A stretch of DNA of 64,000 bases from Macrothele yani (Eukaryota > Arthropoda > Arachnida > Araneae > Macrothelidae), in NCBI GenBank assembly GCA_039090855.1, contig CM076997.1:164826709-164890708 (forward strand). The letters run 5' to 3'. Made by a program: the position numbers and the translations under genes. The notes beneath the pieces were generated by a model. The model was given only the letters and a program-made list of their open reading frames with translations, had not been told where the DNA came from and ran no database searches. Below, piece after piece: positions 22,835-32,299 of this stretch (position 1 is the first letter of the stretch; the number at the start of each line of letters is the position of its first letter).

Positions 22835-23891
22835 GTGTCGGTCCAACTTTGGCCTTAATACATGCACTGACTCTTCAAGACATGCTTTCGACAAAGTTTT
22901 AGATCACAGCCAATGGTATGCGCTTCCATTCAGTACATAATGCTGCTGCTAATTTTTGCTTAGTGGTAGGCCTTGGTTCGAAACTTCTTATGCGGCGCTA
23001 TAATTCATTCCACAGGTGCGCAATGGGATTAAGATAAGGGCTCTGTGCTGGTCAGTCTACACACGATACGGAATTATCGTCAAACCACGTCGTAACAGTC
23101 CTTGCTTTACGGCTCGGTGCATTATCCTGCTGGTAACAACAAGGCTCGGTGCATTATCCTGCTGGTAACAACAAGGCTCGGTTCCATAGTATTGCCACAA
23201 AGTTGGTAGGCCATAATTGACCAGAATATCGAGGTAGACGTGCTGGTTAACAGGTTCATCCATGATAATCAATGGTCAGGGACCATACCACGAAAATCAC
23301 CTCAACACGAGTACACTGCCAGCTTCATACTTGACCGTAGGAACAGTGCACTGTGCTAAATAGCGTTCCCCGGCTGCCGCCGAACCTACACATGGCCATC
23401 AGACTGATGGATCGTGTATCTAGATTCATCAGCCCATAGGACCCGTTTCCATTGGTCTACGGTCCACGATAAAGGCTCTTTACACCATGCTAAATGACGG
23501 GTAGCATTCCGAGTGGAGATGAAAGGCATATGAGCCGCAGCACGACCACCGTATGCCATGGAATGAAGTTCTCTGTGAATGGTACGTTTAGACACCGAGG
23601 TTCCACATTTTTACTCACCTGTACACTCAAGTCTTGTGCAGTACTCCATTGATTAACTGTAACGACTCTCCTGAGGCTTGGACATCCTTTATCACTGATT
23701 GTCTTTGGTTTGCCGGTAGGTTTTGCTGCTTCAGGTACGCCATGTGTCTTCCACTTTTTCAGTACCTTCAAAACAGTTGACTTGGGTATATTTAAACTCT
23801 TTTCGAATTCTCTTATGGACATCCCACTAATACAACACCCGACAATCTTTCCTTTCTCAAAGTCAGTTCTCTCCCTCCGCGACGTTTTCAC
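22835..23891 (-). pseudogene. Tc1-C transposase, frameshifted
   Basis: The minus strand starts MKTSRRERTDFEKGKIVG at 23891, followed by a helix-turn-helix (SIREFEKSLNIPKSTVLKVL) and a second one ending at RTIHRELHSMAYGGRAA. The catalytic part has VLWADESRYTIHQSDG (first Asp) and CCYQQDNAP (second Asp). The Glu site reads SPYLNPIAHLWN, so the catalytic Glu is Ala. The C-terminus FVESMSRRVSACIKAK lies near 22840-22890. A 32-bp tandem duplication at the second Asp motif shifts the frame, and another shift lies near 23600. The terminal repeats are almost perfect, so decay is mostly in the gene. Confidence 0.9.
23111..23182. repeat. 32-bp tandem duplication within the Tc1-C transposase
   Basis: Two identical 32-bp units (23111-23142 and 23143-23174), starting ggctcggtgcattatcctgc, followed by 8 bp of a third. 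The unit spans the QQDNAP catalytic motif on the minus strand and shifts the frame (32 is not a multiple of 3). An 8-bp repeat, ggctcggt, marks each unit edge. Confidence 0.95.
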
Positions 23892-24244
23892 TGAACCTAA
23901 CAGTGCGATATGATAGTAGTCAGCTTCAAGGCTAGTTTTATACCGTATGTAGTAGTACTGCGCATCTTAACAACGCAGCGGATCAGTTCATTTGCTTTTG
24001 AATATGTGTCCTGTGACTTTTGTCAATATAGTGTATATCATTGGGCAAAGAGATGCTGGTTAGTCAAGTCGTCGTACCGCCAAGAATTTGGATTGGAGCG
24101 ACGCTCCAACGGAACGATGTTGACGTCAGTGGGTCGAGGAGAGCACAACCCAGCGGCACGCTAGCAGTGCACGGCCGAGGGCAACGACAGAACGCGAGGA
24201 TCGAGCAATTGTGAAATTCGCACGAACAGAACAGAATTCGTCAC

Positions 24245-26041
24245 TCTCAACCATCCGTGGCCATGTTGCATCGTTTACAGGAACGAAAGTGGCTATCCCG
24301 ACCGTTCCTAAGACAATTCCTCAACCACACGCGGCCATGTTGCGTCGTCTTCAGGTACGAAAGTAGACATCCCGACCTTTCCCAGACAATTCCTCGCTCT
24401 CAACCGTCCGTGGCCATGTTGCGTCGTCTTCAGGTACAAAAGTGGCCAACCCAACCGTTCACAGACAATTCCTCGCTCTCAACCATCCGTAGCCATGTTG
24501 CGTCGTCTTCAGGTACGAAAGTAGACATCCCGACCGTTCCCAGACAATTCCTCGCTCTAAACCCTTCGTTGCCATGTTGCATCGTCTACATGTACAAAAG
24601 TGGACATCCCGACCGTTCCCAGGCAATTCCTTGCTCCCAACTATCCGTGGCCATGTTGCGTCGTCTTCAGGTACAAAGTGGCCATCCCGACCGTTCCCCA
24701 ACAATTCCTCAACCACACGTGGCCATGTTGCGTCGTCTTCATGTACAAAAGTAGACATCCCGACCGTTCCCAGACAATTCCTCGCTCTCAACCGTCCGTG
24801 GCCATGTTGCGTCGTCTTCAGGTACGAAAGTGGCCATCCCAACCGTTCAGACAATTCCTCGCTCTCAACCGTCCGCGGCCATGTTGCGTCGTCTTCAGGT
24901 ACGAAAGTGGCCATACCGACCGTTCCCAGACAATTCCTCGCTCTCAACCATCCGTGGCCATGTTGCGTCGTCTTCAGGTACGAAAGTAGACATCCCGACC
25001 GTTCCCAGACAATTTCTCGCTCTCAACCATCCGTGGCCATGTTGCGTCGTGTACAGGTACGAAAGTTGCCATCCCGATAGCTCCCAGACGATTCCTCGCT
25101 CTCAACCATCCGTGGCCATGTTGCGTCGTGTACAGGTACGAAAGTGGCCATCCCGACAGTTCCCAGACAATTCCCTCGCTCTCAACCATCCGTGGCCATG
25201 TTGCGTCGTATACAGGTACGAAAGTGGCCATCCCGATCGCTCCCAGACAATTCCTCGCTCTCAACCATCCGTGGCCATGTTGCGTCGTGTACAGGTAAAA
25301 AAGTGGCCATCCCGATCGCTCCCAGACAATTCCTCGCTCTCAACCATCCGTGGTCATGTTGCGTCGTGTGCAGGTACGAAAGTGGCCATCCCAACCGTTC
25401 CCAGACAATTCCTCGCTCTCAATCATCCGTGGCCATGTTGCGTTGTATACATGTGCGAAAGTGGCCATCCCAACCGTTCACAGACAATTCCTCGCTCCCA
25501 ACTATCCGCGGCCATGTTGCGTCGTCTTCAGGTACGAAAGTGGCCATCCCGACCGCTCCCCGACAATTACTCGCTATCAACCATCCGTGGCCATGTTGCG
25601 TCGTGTACAGGTTCGAAAGTGTCCATCCCGACCGTTCCCAGACAATTCCTCGCTCTCAATCATCCGTGGCCATGTTGCGTCGTGTACAGGAACGAAAGTG
25701 GCCATCCCGATCACTCCCAGATAATTCTTCGCTCTCAACCATCCGTAGTCATGATGCGTCGTACACAGGTACGAAAGTGGCCATCCCGACCGTTCCAAGA
25801 CAATTCCTCGCTCTCAACCATCCGTAGCCATGTTGCGTCGTCTCCAGGTACGAAAGTAGAAATTCCAACCGTTCCCAGACAATTCCTCGCTCTTAACCAT
25901 CCGTGGTCATGTTGCGTCGTTTCAGGTACGACCTTGGATATCCCGACCGTTCCCAGACAATTCCTTGCTCTCAACCATCCATGGCCATGTTGCGTCGTCT
26001 TCAGGTACGAAAGTGGACATCCCGACCGTTCCCAGACAACT
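24245..26041. repeat. 79-bp minisatellite, about 23 units, derived from Tc1-B coding sequence
   Basis: Unit landmarks are gtggccatgttgcgtcgt, caggtacgaaagtggccatc and cagacaattcctcgctctca. I count 23 occurrences of the gttgcgtcgt landmark or its close variants. In one frame the unit reads SSLSTIRGHVASSSGTKVDI then PTVPRQ, which is the second DNA-binding domain of the Tc1-B transposase entered at 24235 and left at 26041. Because 79 leaves remainder 1 on division by 3, each frame cycles through all three unit phases. Both strands are nearly stop-free, giving long open frames (up to 404 codons on the plus strand) that I do not consider genes. Confidence 0.93.
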
Positions 26042-26696
26042 TGAGGCACGGGAACTACATTCGAAGAGGCCAATCCGCTGTATCTTGCTGTTTATCGTAC
26101 ATGGCCGGCACCGGTTGCAGTGGTACCAGGCCAGATCAGCGTGTGTGACAGTGTTCCACGGCGTCGTGTTGTCTTCACTGATGAGTCGTGGTTTGCACTT
26201 AGCACCGATGAACAGCGCATAAGTGTCAGGAGACGAGCCGGCAAGCGCTCTGTTGCTATCTTTACCGTGGAAATGCACACGGCTCGCACAACAGGAGTGA
26301 CTGTCTTGGGAGCCTACGGTAGCCAGACACACTTGATCGACCTCAGTAGAACCCTCACTGCAAAAGCGGATGTCGACGACATTCTACGACCTATTGTGCT
26401 GCCATTCCTGTCACAGCATTACGGATAAAATTTTCAACAGGATAGTTCCCGGACACACACTACACCGCTCCCCCAGGCGTGCCTCCGTAACGTCGATAAA
26501 CTTCCATGGCGGACCCTTTACGGATAAAACATGTATGACACATGATGTAACGCCAACTACGCCCATCCCGGAGTCCCGCAAGTTGGACAGCATCTGGCAT
26601 TATACACCTCAAGAAAGTAATCGTGAACCGCGTGCTTCTATGCCACGCCGTTTAACCTTTTTAATCTGTACCAGAGGTCTCGCTACAATGTACTGA

Positions 26697-27125
26697 CTTG
26701 TTTCACTTGCACAATTTGATCCGAACAAATGGCCCAATGCAATAATTTCCTATCCTGTACATGTACACTGCACATATCAATTTTCGTCTCGATTGGTTTA
26801 TTCCTTCTGACTGCTTCGATTTTTGGATTTTGTTTTTGCGAAGAGTGTATTTAGGTAGGTAGCAGACGTTATAATTCCCTGCACATGACTGATTGGACCT
26901 CAAGTTTCGCAGCAGCATATTGCTCAAAGCATCACACTTCCTCCACCGGGTGGTTTTTCTCTCACGGTGCATCCTGGTACCAACACTTTCCCAGGTAAAT
27001 GATGCACACGTATCCGACCGTCTAAACTGAGGGTCGTCATGGTAGCAGACGACCTTCTCCCAAACCCTCCAGGTTGGTTAGATGCTCGCTTGCCCAATGT
27101 AGTCGCTTTCGACGGTGAGCTCAGG
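26697..27125. other. Spacer
   Basis: No gene or repeat recognised between the Tc1-B end and the truncated SINE. No terminal repeat matching Tc1-B was found here. Confidence 0.35.
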
Positions 27126-27281
27126 TTTTTTTTTTTTTTTTTTTTTTTTGAATTGCAGGTTTAACGACCACCGTGAGCAACTCAATGGGCTATAAGCAGT
27201 CGCCCGTCCCTAATTTAGGGCCACTGGTTCCAGGGAAGGGAGAGAGCCAGTGCCGTAAGACAAACACAGCATCCATGCCTC
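27126..27281 (-). mobile_element. tRNA-derived SINE, family S1, 5'-truncated
   Basis: Minus-orientation copy starting with a T-run (27126-27149, the tail). The body contains cgcccgtccctaatttaggg, ending at catgcct near 27281 without the tRNA head. The missing head may reflect 5' truncation at insertion or later deletion. The following 280 bases hold nothing I recognise. Confidence 0.85.
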
Positions 27282-27583
27282 CGGTTCTAGCATCGATGAG
27301 CAGTGATCGACCCAAACCTTTCCGTCTTTTCGTGGGAATTCCCTACTCGGATATCGTTCTGGAATTACTAACAACGACTGAACGTGAGCCCCGTACACGC
27401 CTTGTCGTCTCGGAAATCCTCAGAACCAGTCGTGTGGTAGTTAAAGTTTGGCATTTTTCTAATTTGTTCAAGTGCGCTGCCTTTCCTATCTGAAGTTCGG
27501 GTATAACATCTGAAGCATCATTAGGAAGAAATCGTTTGTGTTGTTGCAGGTGTTGAAGTGTGTATCCGCGTTTTTCTGTTGCT

Positions 27584-29041
27584 ATGGCGATCTGTAGTGC
27601 CTTTAGAAAAACTCATCTGGACGATATTACCCATGAGCGAATTGTTCATAAACTCGAAGAATAACGGACAACGAGATACGTAGAGAAGGAGGTCGTAATT
27701 GGCTAGAACGTTGTATTCCGGGTCTGGAAACATATTTCTGAGCATGGAATAGCTAAGAAAAGGTTCAGTAGTGGTCGACCACGTAAAACTATTCCATCGC
27801 AAGATTGTTTATCTTGTTGTAAAAGCTGAAAGATGTCGCCGAATAACCACTGGTAAATTAGCAAAAGAGTTTGAATCAGGCACGGGTACCAAAATATCGC
27901 GTCAACCCGTGTCAAGGCGTTTGAACAATTTCGGACACAATGACTGAAAACCTGTACAATGTGTTCCATTGATCGCAGCACAGTGCTTTCCATTGATCCT
28001 AGCACAGTGCTTTCCATTGATCCTAGCACAGTGTGCTCCATTGATCCCAGCACAATGTGTTCCATTGATCCCAGCACAATGTGTTCCATTGATCCCAGCA
28101 CAATGTGTTCCATTGATCCCAGCACAATGTGTTCCATTGATCCCAGCACAGTGCGTTCCATTGATCCCAACGCAGTGTGTTCCATTGATCCCAGCATATT
28201 GTGTTCCATTGATCAAGCATAGTGTGTTCCATTGATCCCAGCACAGTGCGTTCCATTGATCCCAGCATGCTGTGTTCCATTGTTCCGGCATAGTGTGTTC
28301 CAATGATCCCAGCACAGTGCGTTCCATTGATCCCAGTTTGCTGTGTTCTATTGATCCCAGTATGCTGTGTTCCATTGATCCCAGAACAGTGTGTTCTATT
28401 GATCCCAGTATGCTGTGTTCCATTGATCCCAGCACAGTGTGTTCCATTGACCCTCGCACGCAACGGAACTCGCTATCAATGGTGTCGTGAGCACTCCACA
28501 TGGAGTGAAGAGCAATGAGGCAATGTTCTGTTTATATATAAAAGCCGATTTTGCTTGCCGTCTGACTGTAGGTTGCAATACATCTGGCGACAATGCCACA
28601 CTGCCTATTTAACAAGAAGCATCGTAGAAATTGATCATTACAGGGGTGGTGGAATAATGTTCTGCTATGGGATTATGCTCATTGGCGTACATGGCTCCTA
28701 GTGTAGGAGAAAGTGTCAAGGATTGCACAGCGTCATTGTGAGGAGGTCATTTTAGAACATGAAAGACTGTTTCGGTGTGCTGTGGAAATTATTTCGTTTT
28801 TCATGGACGATAACTCCCATCGTCGTCGATCAAGATCAGAATCCAATCGCAATTGCTTGGGACGCATTGGAGAGGCGCGTTGTTGAACTCAATCCCCATC
28901 TGTCACCAAAAAGACCTGGTTATGACCCTGAAAGAAGAATGGAGAACCCTTTCTCAGGATCTAATCGACAATCTCGTGAAAAGCATGGCCTACCGATGCC
29001 AATGTTGCATTGCAGTCAGAGGTGGACATATACCCTATTAA
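27584..29041 (+). pseudogene. Tc1-like transposase (Tc1-D), expanded by a 24-bp satellite
   Basis: ATG 27584 begins MAICSAFRKTHLDDIT, then ERIVHKLEE, the first helix-turn-helix. After frame changes come WKHIF, FSSGRPRKT (GRPR motif), and TTGKLAKEFESGTGTKISRQ with RRLNNFGHN at about 27850-27945 (second domain). KPVQCVPL then opens the 24-bp array. The gene resumes in the array's frame at about 28455 with TLARNGTRYQWCREHSTWSE. The first catalytic site reads FIYKSRF where FTDESRF is expected. FFMDDNSHRRRS near 28803 keeps the second Asp. The C-terminus RGGHIPY and stop are at 29041. This places the array in the linker between DNA-binding and catalytic domains. Confidence 0.82.
27957..28455. repeat. 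24-bp minisatellite, about 21 units, derived from Tc1-D coding sequence
   Basis: The unit is gtgttccattgatcccagca plus four bases. Since 24 is a multiple of 3, one plus frame repeats QCVPLIPA, in frame with the transposase before (KPVQCVPL) and after (QCVPLTLARNG). Another plus frame repeats MCSIDPST and the minus strand repeats VLGSMEHI. Central units are nearly identical, flanking ones more diverged, the usual outcome of unequal exchange. Confidence 0.93.
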
Positions 29042-29719
29042 GAGGACCCATAATTGTTTTTCAGCCAATTTTAGTTACTGTGAGCCAATGTCAAAAAATG
29101 GTATGTTTTACTCTTTCATCGATTTTCTCTATTAAGAAAAACAAATCAATGCTGCACATGTCCTTTTCATCTTTGTTTACTCCTTATTAAAATATTTTCA
29201 TCCACATCTGGTTGGAATAAAAGTATTTTATAACCATATAGATGATTCTTCCCTTTTGGACATGAGTGTACTTATAATATTTTAAGAGGCATATCTTTCG
29301 AATGATCGGTCGTATTTTGAGAATTGAAGTTTCCATTCAGGGGTCAAGCTGACACCATAGCATCTTTTCATTATCCTAAAAAAGTACAAATACGAGAAAA
29401 GTGAGGTGTAAAGCATTTTCAAAGCCATGGTATCTGATACCCTATACGCTTTTTTTTTTTTATGCAAAACATTGCTTCACAAGGAGTGCAACAGGTTTTC
29501 TATGCTTATCAGTTTTTTCGTGGTTAAAAATCATTTCTCATCTAATAAAACCACAAGCCACGAAGTATGTTATATATGATATCGAACACACTAACAGCAT
29601 ATGTAAAACCGTTTTAGGATTTCTTTTTTTTAATTCGGGATGTTTACACATATTTTTTAATTTCTGAAAGTATAGATATTGATATCAAGTTAGTAAAATC
29701 ATGTAATGCATTGATTATG
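29042..29719. other. AT-rich spacer with a possible Tc1-D right terminus
   Basis: ccttttggacatgagtgta at about 29254-29272 resembles a Tc1 terminal repeat, but no matching left end was found before 27584. Otherwise there are no features. Confidence 0.35.
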
Positions 29720-29857
29720 ATACGCTTTCCAATATACTAGAAATCATTACTCAAACTATTACTCAAGTTATGAAGGAAAATGGCTGTGGAATAAATCTCA
29801 CCCCTGTGAACTGACCTTTGATCCATTTGGATGATATTCAACAGAACTCGTTCAGTA

Positions 29858-31186
29858 CACAGTTCGTCAAAGCATTTTTAAGACTGGGTCTGTAAAATGA
29901 AATAGAAACCAGAAATTATAATTTGTTTCTGTTTGTTATTCAAAATAAGTCCCTCCAGCTTCAATACATTTGCTACAGCGATTTAATAATGATTCGAATG
30001 CCTGTTCTAGTTCACTTTGCGGAATTGCCTCCAAAGCACGCGTCGAAGCTGTTTGTATGGTCGAAATATCATCAAAATAACACCCTTTTAACGTCATTTT
30101 AAGTTTTGGGAACGAAGAAAAGTCGCAGGGTGCTAAATCAGGGGAATACCCAGGATGATTTCTCGCAAAAAATCTACAAACAAGAAGTGAGGTGTGACTG
30201 GGTGCATTATCGTGCAACAAACACCAACTGTTTTCATCTTGATATTTTGGACGGAAGCGACGAATTCTGCCCATCAAACTCCTCAAAACATTTAAATAAA
30301 ACTCACCAGTAATTGTTTGTCCTTATGGAACAAATTCTTTGTGGATGATATTATCGAAGAATTATTATCGAAAGAATGTATTATTCTCCCTTATTATCGA
30401 AGAATGTAATGAGCATTGTTTTGATTTTCGATGGAACTTTTCTTGTTTTTTTGGCTTGTGGCGAGTTTTTTGACTTCCATTCCACACTTTGTCGCTTTGT
30501 TTTAGGATCATATTGAAAACACTATGTTTTATCACCAGTAACAATCGATTTTCAAAAGTTTGGATCATTTTCAGCGGCTGAAATGATGTCTCTGCAATGT
30601 GCACTTCTCCTTGATTGTTGTTCATTGGTTAACGTGTGTGGAACAAATTTAGACCAGACATTTGTTTTGCCCAAATCATCATGCAGGATAGTTCGAATCG
30701 TTTCATTGTTGATGTTTAAAGACTCTCCCATCATTCTTAGTGACGCACATCGATTGTTTACCACGAAATCACACACTTTTTCAATAATCTCAGGTGTCCT
30801 AGATGAACTTGGTCTTCCGGTATGCTTATCATCTTCTAGCGTCTCTCTTCCGTCCAGAAAACGTTTGTGCCATAGATAAACATTTGATCTACTTAAACAA
30901 AACTCACCGTAAACTTGTTTCATCATTTCGTACGTTTCCAACGCACTTTTACCAAGTTTTGCGTTAAATTTAATATCAGCTCTTTGTTCCAACATAATAA
31001 TTCAACATGAAAAAATTACTTCTCTAATAAACGCCCGCTTCGTTTGAAATACTTTAACAACTGCGCAGTAGTTTTGGCAGAAAGCAAGCAGATGGTCACG
31101 GTTTATAACGCATTCGCGATTACACTGGTGGCGCCACCGTAGGCTGCAATCTAGCACCAGTCTTAAAAATTATTTGACGCACTGTG
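29858..31186 (-). mobile_element. mariner element inserted in the 145-bp array
   Basis: Thirty-base terminal repeats (left 29858-29887 beginning cacagttcgtcaaagc; right 31157-31186) match at 27 positions. TA flanks both ends at 29856-29857 and 31187-31188. The length of 1329 bp is typical of mariner. The flanks belong to the 145-bp array. Confidence 0.93.
29936..30995 (-). pseudogene. mariner transposase, frameshifted
   Basis: The minus strand starts MLEQRADIKFNAKLGKSALE at 30995. The helix-turn-helix region continues open to about 30560 (GRPSSSRTPEIIEKVCDFVV, then RMMGESLNINNETIRTIL). The first catalytic site reads VTGDKT followed by a stop where VTGDETW is expected, so the Asp remains but Glu and Trp are lost. 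A short tandem duplication near 30347-30405 disrupts the FFDN segment. Then LLHDNAPSHTSLLV (second Asp) and YSPDLAPCDF (third Asp) are intact, ending GGTYFE and stop at 29936. It would be a DD34D mariner if restored. The lesions are few, so this is a moderately young copy. Confidence 0.9.
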
Positions 31187-31702
31187 TATATCTCCGAAAT
31201 AACATGATAAAGTTTTGTCTCAATCGAAGCAATTTTACGTAAGTTATGGTGCATAAGCGCTGTTTAATACATCCCGCTCCTGTGTCCTAACCTTTCACCC
31301 CATTTCGCCCATTTTCAATAGGATTCGTCACCAGGAAGGTCCCTACAATATACCAACATTTCGTCCAAATCGAAACATTTTTACGTAAGTTATGACTCAT
31401 AATGGCGATGGAAGTGATTCCGCTCCTATGTCCTGACCTTTGACCCCATTTCGTTAACTTTCAATAGGGTTTGTCCCCAGGTGATCCCCTACGACATACT
31501 AAAAGTTAATCGAAATCGAACCTTTTTTACGTTAGTTATGACGCATAAGAGCAGTGTAATGGATCCTGCTCTTATGTCCTGACCTTGACCCCATTTGGTT
31601 CACTTTCAATAGGGTTCCTTCCCAGGTGTTCCCCTACCACATACTAAAATTTCATCGAAATCGAACGATCTTTACGCAAGTTATCGTGCGGACAAACATA
31701 CT

Positions 31703-31862
31703 CACACAACGCGTGACGTAATGAGACAGATGGGAATCGCGACCATCTGCTAGCAAGGTGTGACGTCATAAAACTTTAATAGGATCCACACACAACGCGT
31801 GACGTAATGAGACAGATAGCGTGACCGCGCACCAACATATCAAGCGCGAGAATGTGACGTCA
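31703..31862. repeat. 86-bp direct repeat inside the 145-bp array
   Basis: cacacaacgcgtgacgtaat followed by gagacagat occurs at 31703 and 31789. Each copy is followed by a palindromic tgacgtca (31761-31768 and 31855-31862). This block interrupts the regular 145-bp phase and may be a separate insertion. Confidence 0.75.
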
Positions 31863-32299
31863 TAAGATCGTCCCCAGGTGGTCCCCTACCACATAATAAA
31901 ATTTCATCGAAATCGAACCATTTTTACGCACGTTATGACGCATAAAGGCAATGGAATGCATCCCGCTCCTATGTCCTATCCTTTGACCCCACTTCACCTA
32001 TTTTCAATAGGGTTCATTTCCTAGGTGGTCCCCTACATTATACTAAACTTTCATCGACATCGAACCATATTTACGCAAGTTATGACGCATAAGGGCAATG
32101 GAATGGATCTCGCTCCTATGTCGTTACCTTTAAACCCATTTCGTCCGTTTTCAATAGGGTTCGTCCCCAGGTGGTTTCCTACCACATACTAAAATTTCAT
32201 CGAAATCGAACCATTTTTACGCGAGTTATCGTGCCGAAAGATGGACGGACAGACAGACGGACGGACAGAGCTGTAGCATATACGCTTCTTCAACCTACG

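Larger units (their letters stand above)
22775..24035 (-). mobile_element. Tc1-like element Tc1-C, inserted in Tc1-B
   Basis: Thirty-base inverted terminal repeats at 22775-22804 (begins tacactatattgacaaagg) and 24006-24035 match with one difference. TA dinucleotides flank both ends (22773-22774 and 24036-24037). The length of 1261 bp is typical for Tc1. Flanking sequence on each side belongs to Tc1-B, so this is a nested insertion. Confidence 0.93.
22700..26696 (+). pseudogene. Tc1-like transposase (Tc1-B), split by another Tc1 and expanded by a 79-bp satellite
   Basis: Pieces of one gene lie on both sides of Tc1-C. Before it (about 22720-22772) LTLDKFTIRAVERVSES resembles the first helix. 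After it, WSDAPTERC, a stop, then RQWVEESTTQRHASSARPR and ATTEREDRAIVKFARTEQ appear at about 24085-24235, including the GRPR-like motif between the two DNA-binding domains. The second domain begins SSLSTIRGHVAS and is amplified into the 79-bp array. Beyond the array the gene resumes with LEARELHSKRPIRCILL, RLQWYQARSAC and VFTDESWFAL (first Asp). A frameshift near 26425 precedes QQDSSRTHTT (second Asp). The Glu position reads RIKHV (Glu to Lys), and the end MPRRLTFLICTRGLATMY is at 26696. It is clearly inactive. Confidence 0.78.
29720..32290. repeat. About 145-bp tandem array, interrupted by a mariner
   Basis: Units share tcctgacctttgaccccatt, tttcaatagggttcgtcccc and atttcatcgaaatcgaac followed by catttttacgcaagttatga. 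The landmark tttcaatagg recurs near 31315, 31461, 31606, 32003 and 32148, a period of about 145 bp. A more diverged unit lies before the mariner (29720-29855), with matching tgacctttgatccattt. The array ends near 32270 in a run of gacggacagacagacggac. Confidence 0.8.

Noticed and set aside
24830..26044. A 404-codon open frame and many overlapping frames on both strands
   Set aside because: They arise from the 79-bp array; all phases are open, the period shifts the frame every unit, and there is no family motif beyond the transposase segment.
27957..28455. CRISPR-like array
   Set aside because: Units are contiguous with no unique spacers and derive from the surrounding transposase; the DNA is eukaryotic.
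27902..28501. Minus-strand open frame of 199 codons with CAGINGTH/GSMEH-like peptide repeats
   Set aside because: Antisense of the 24-bp array inside Tc1-D; the sense strand explains the sequence.
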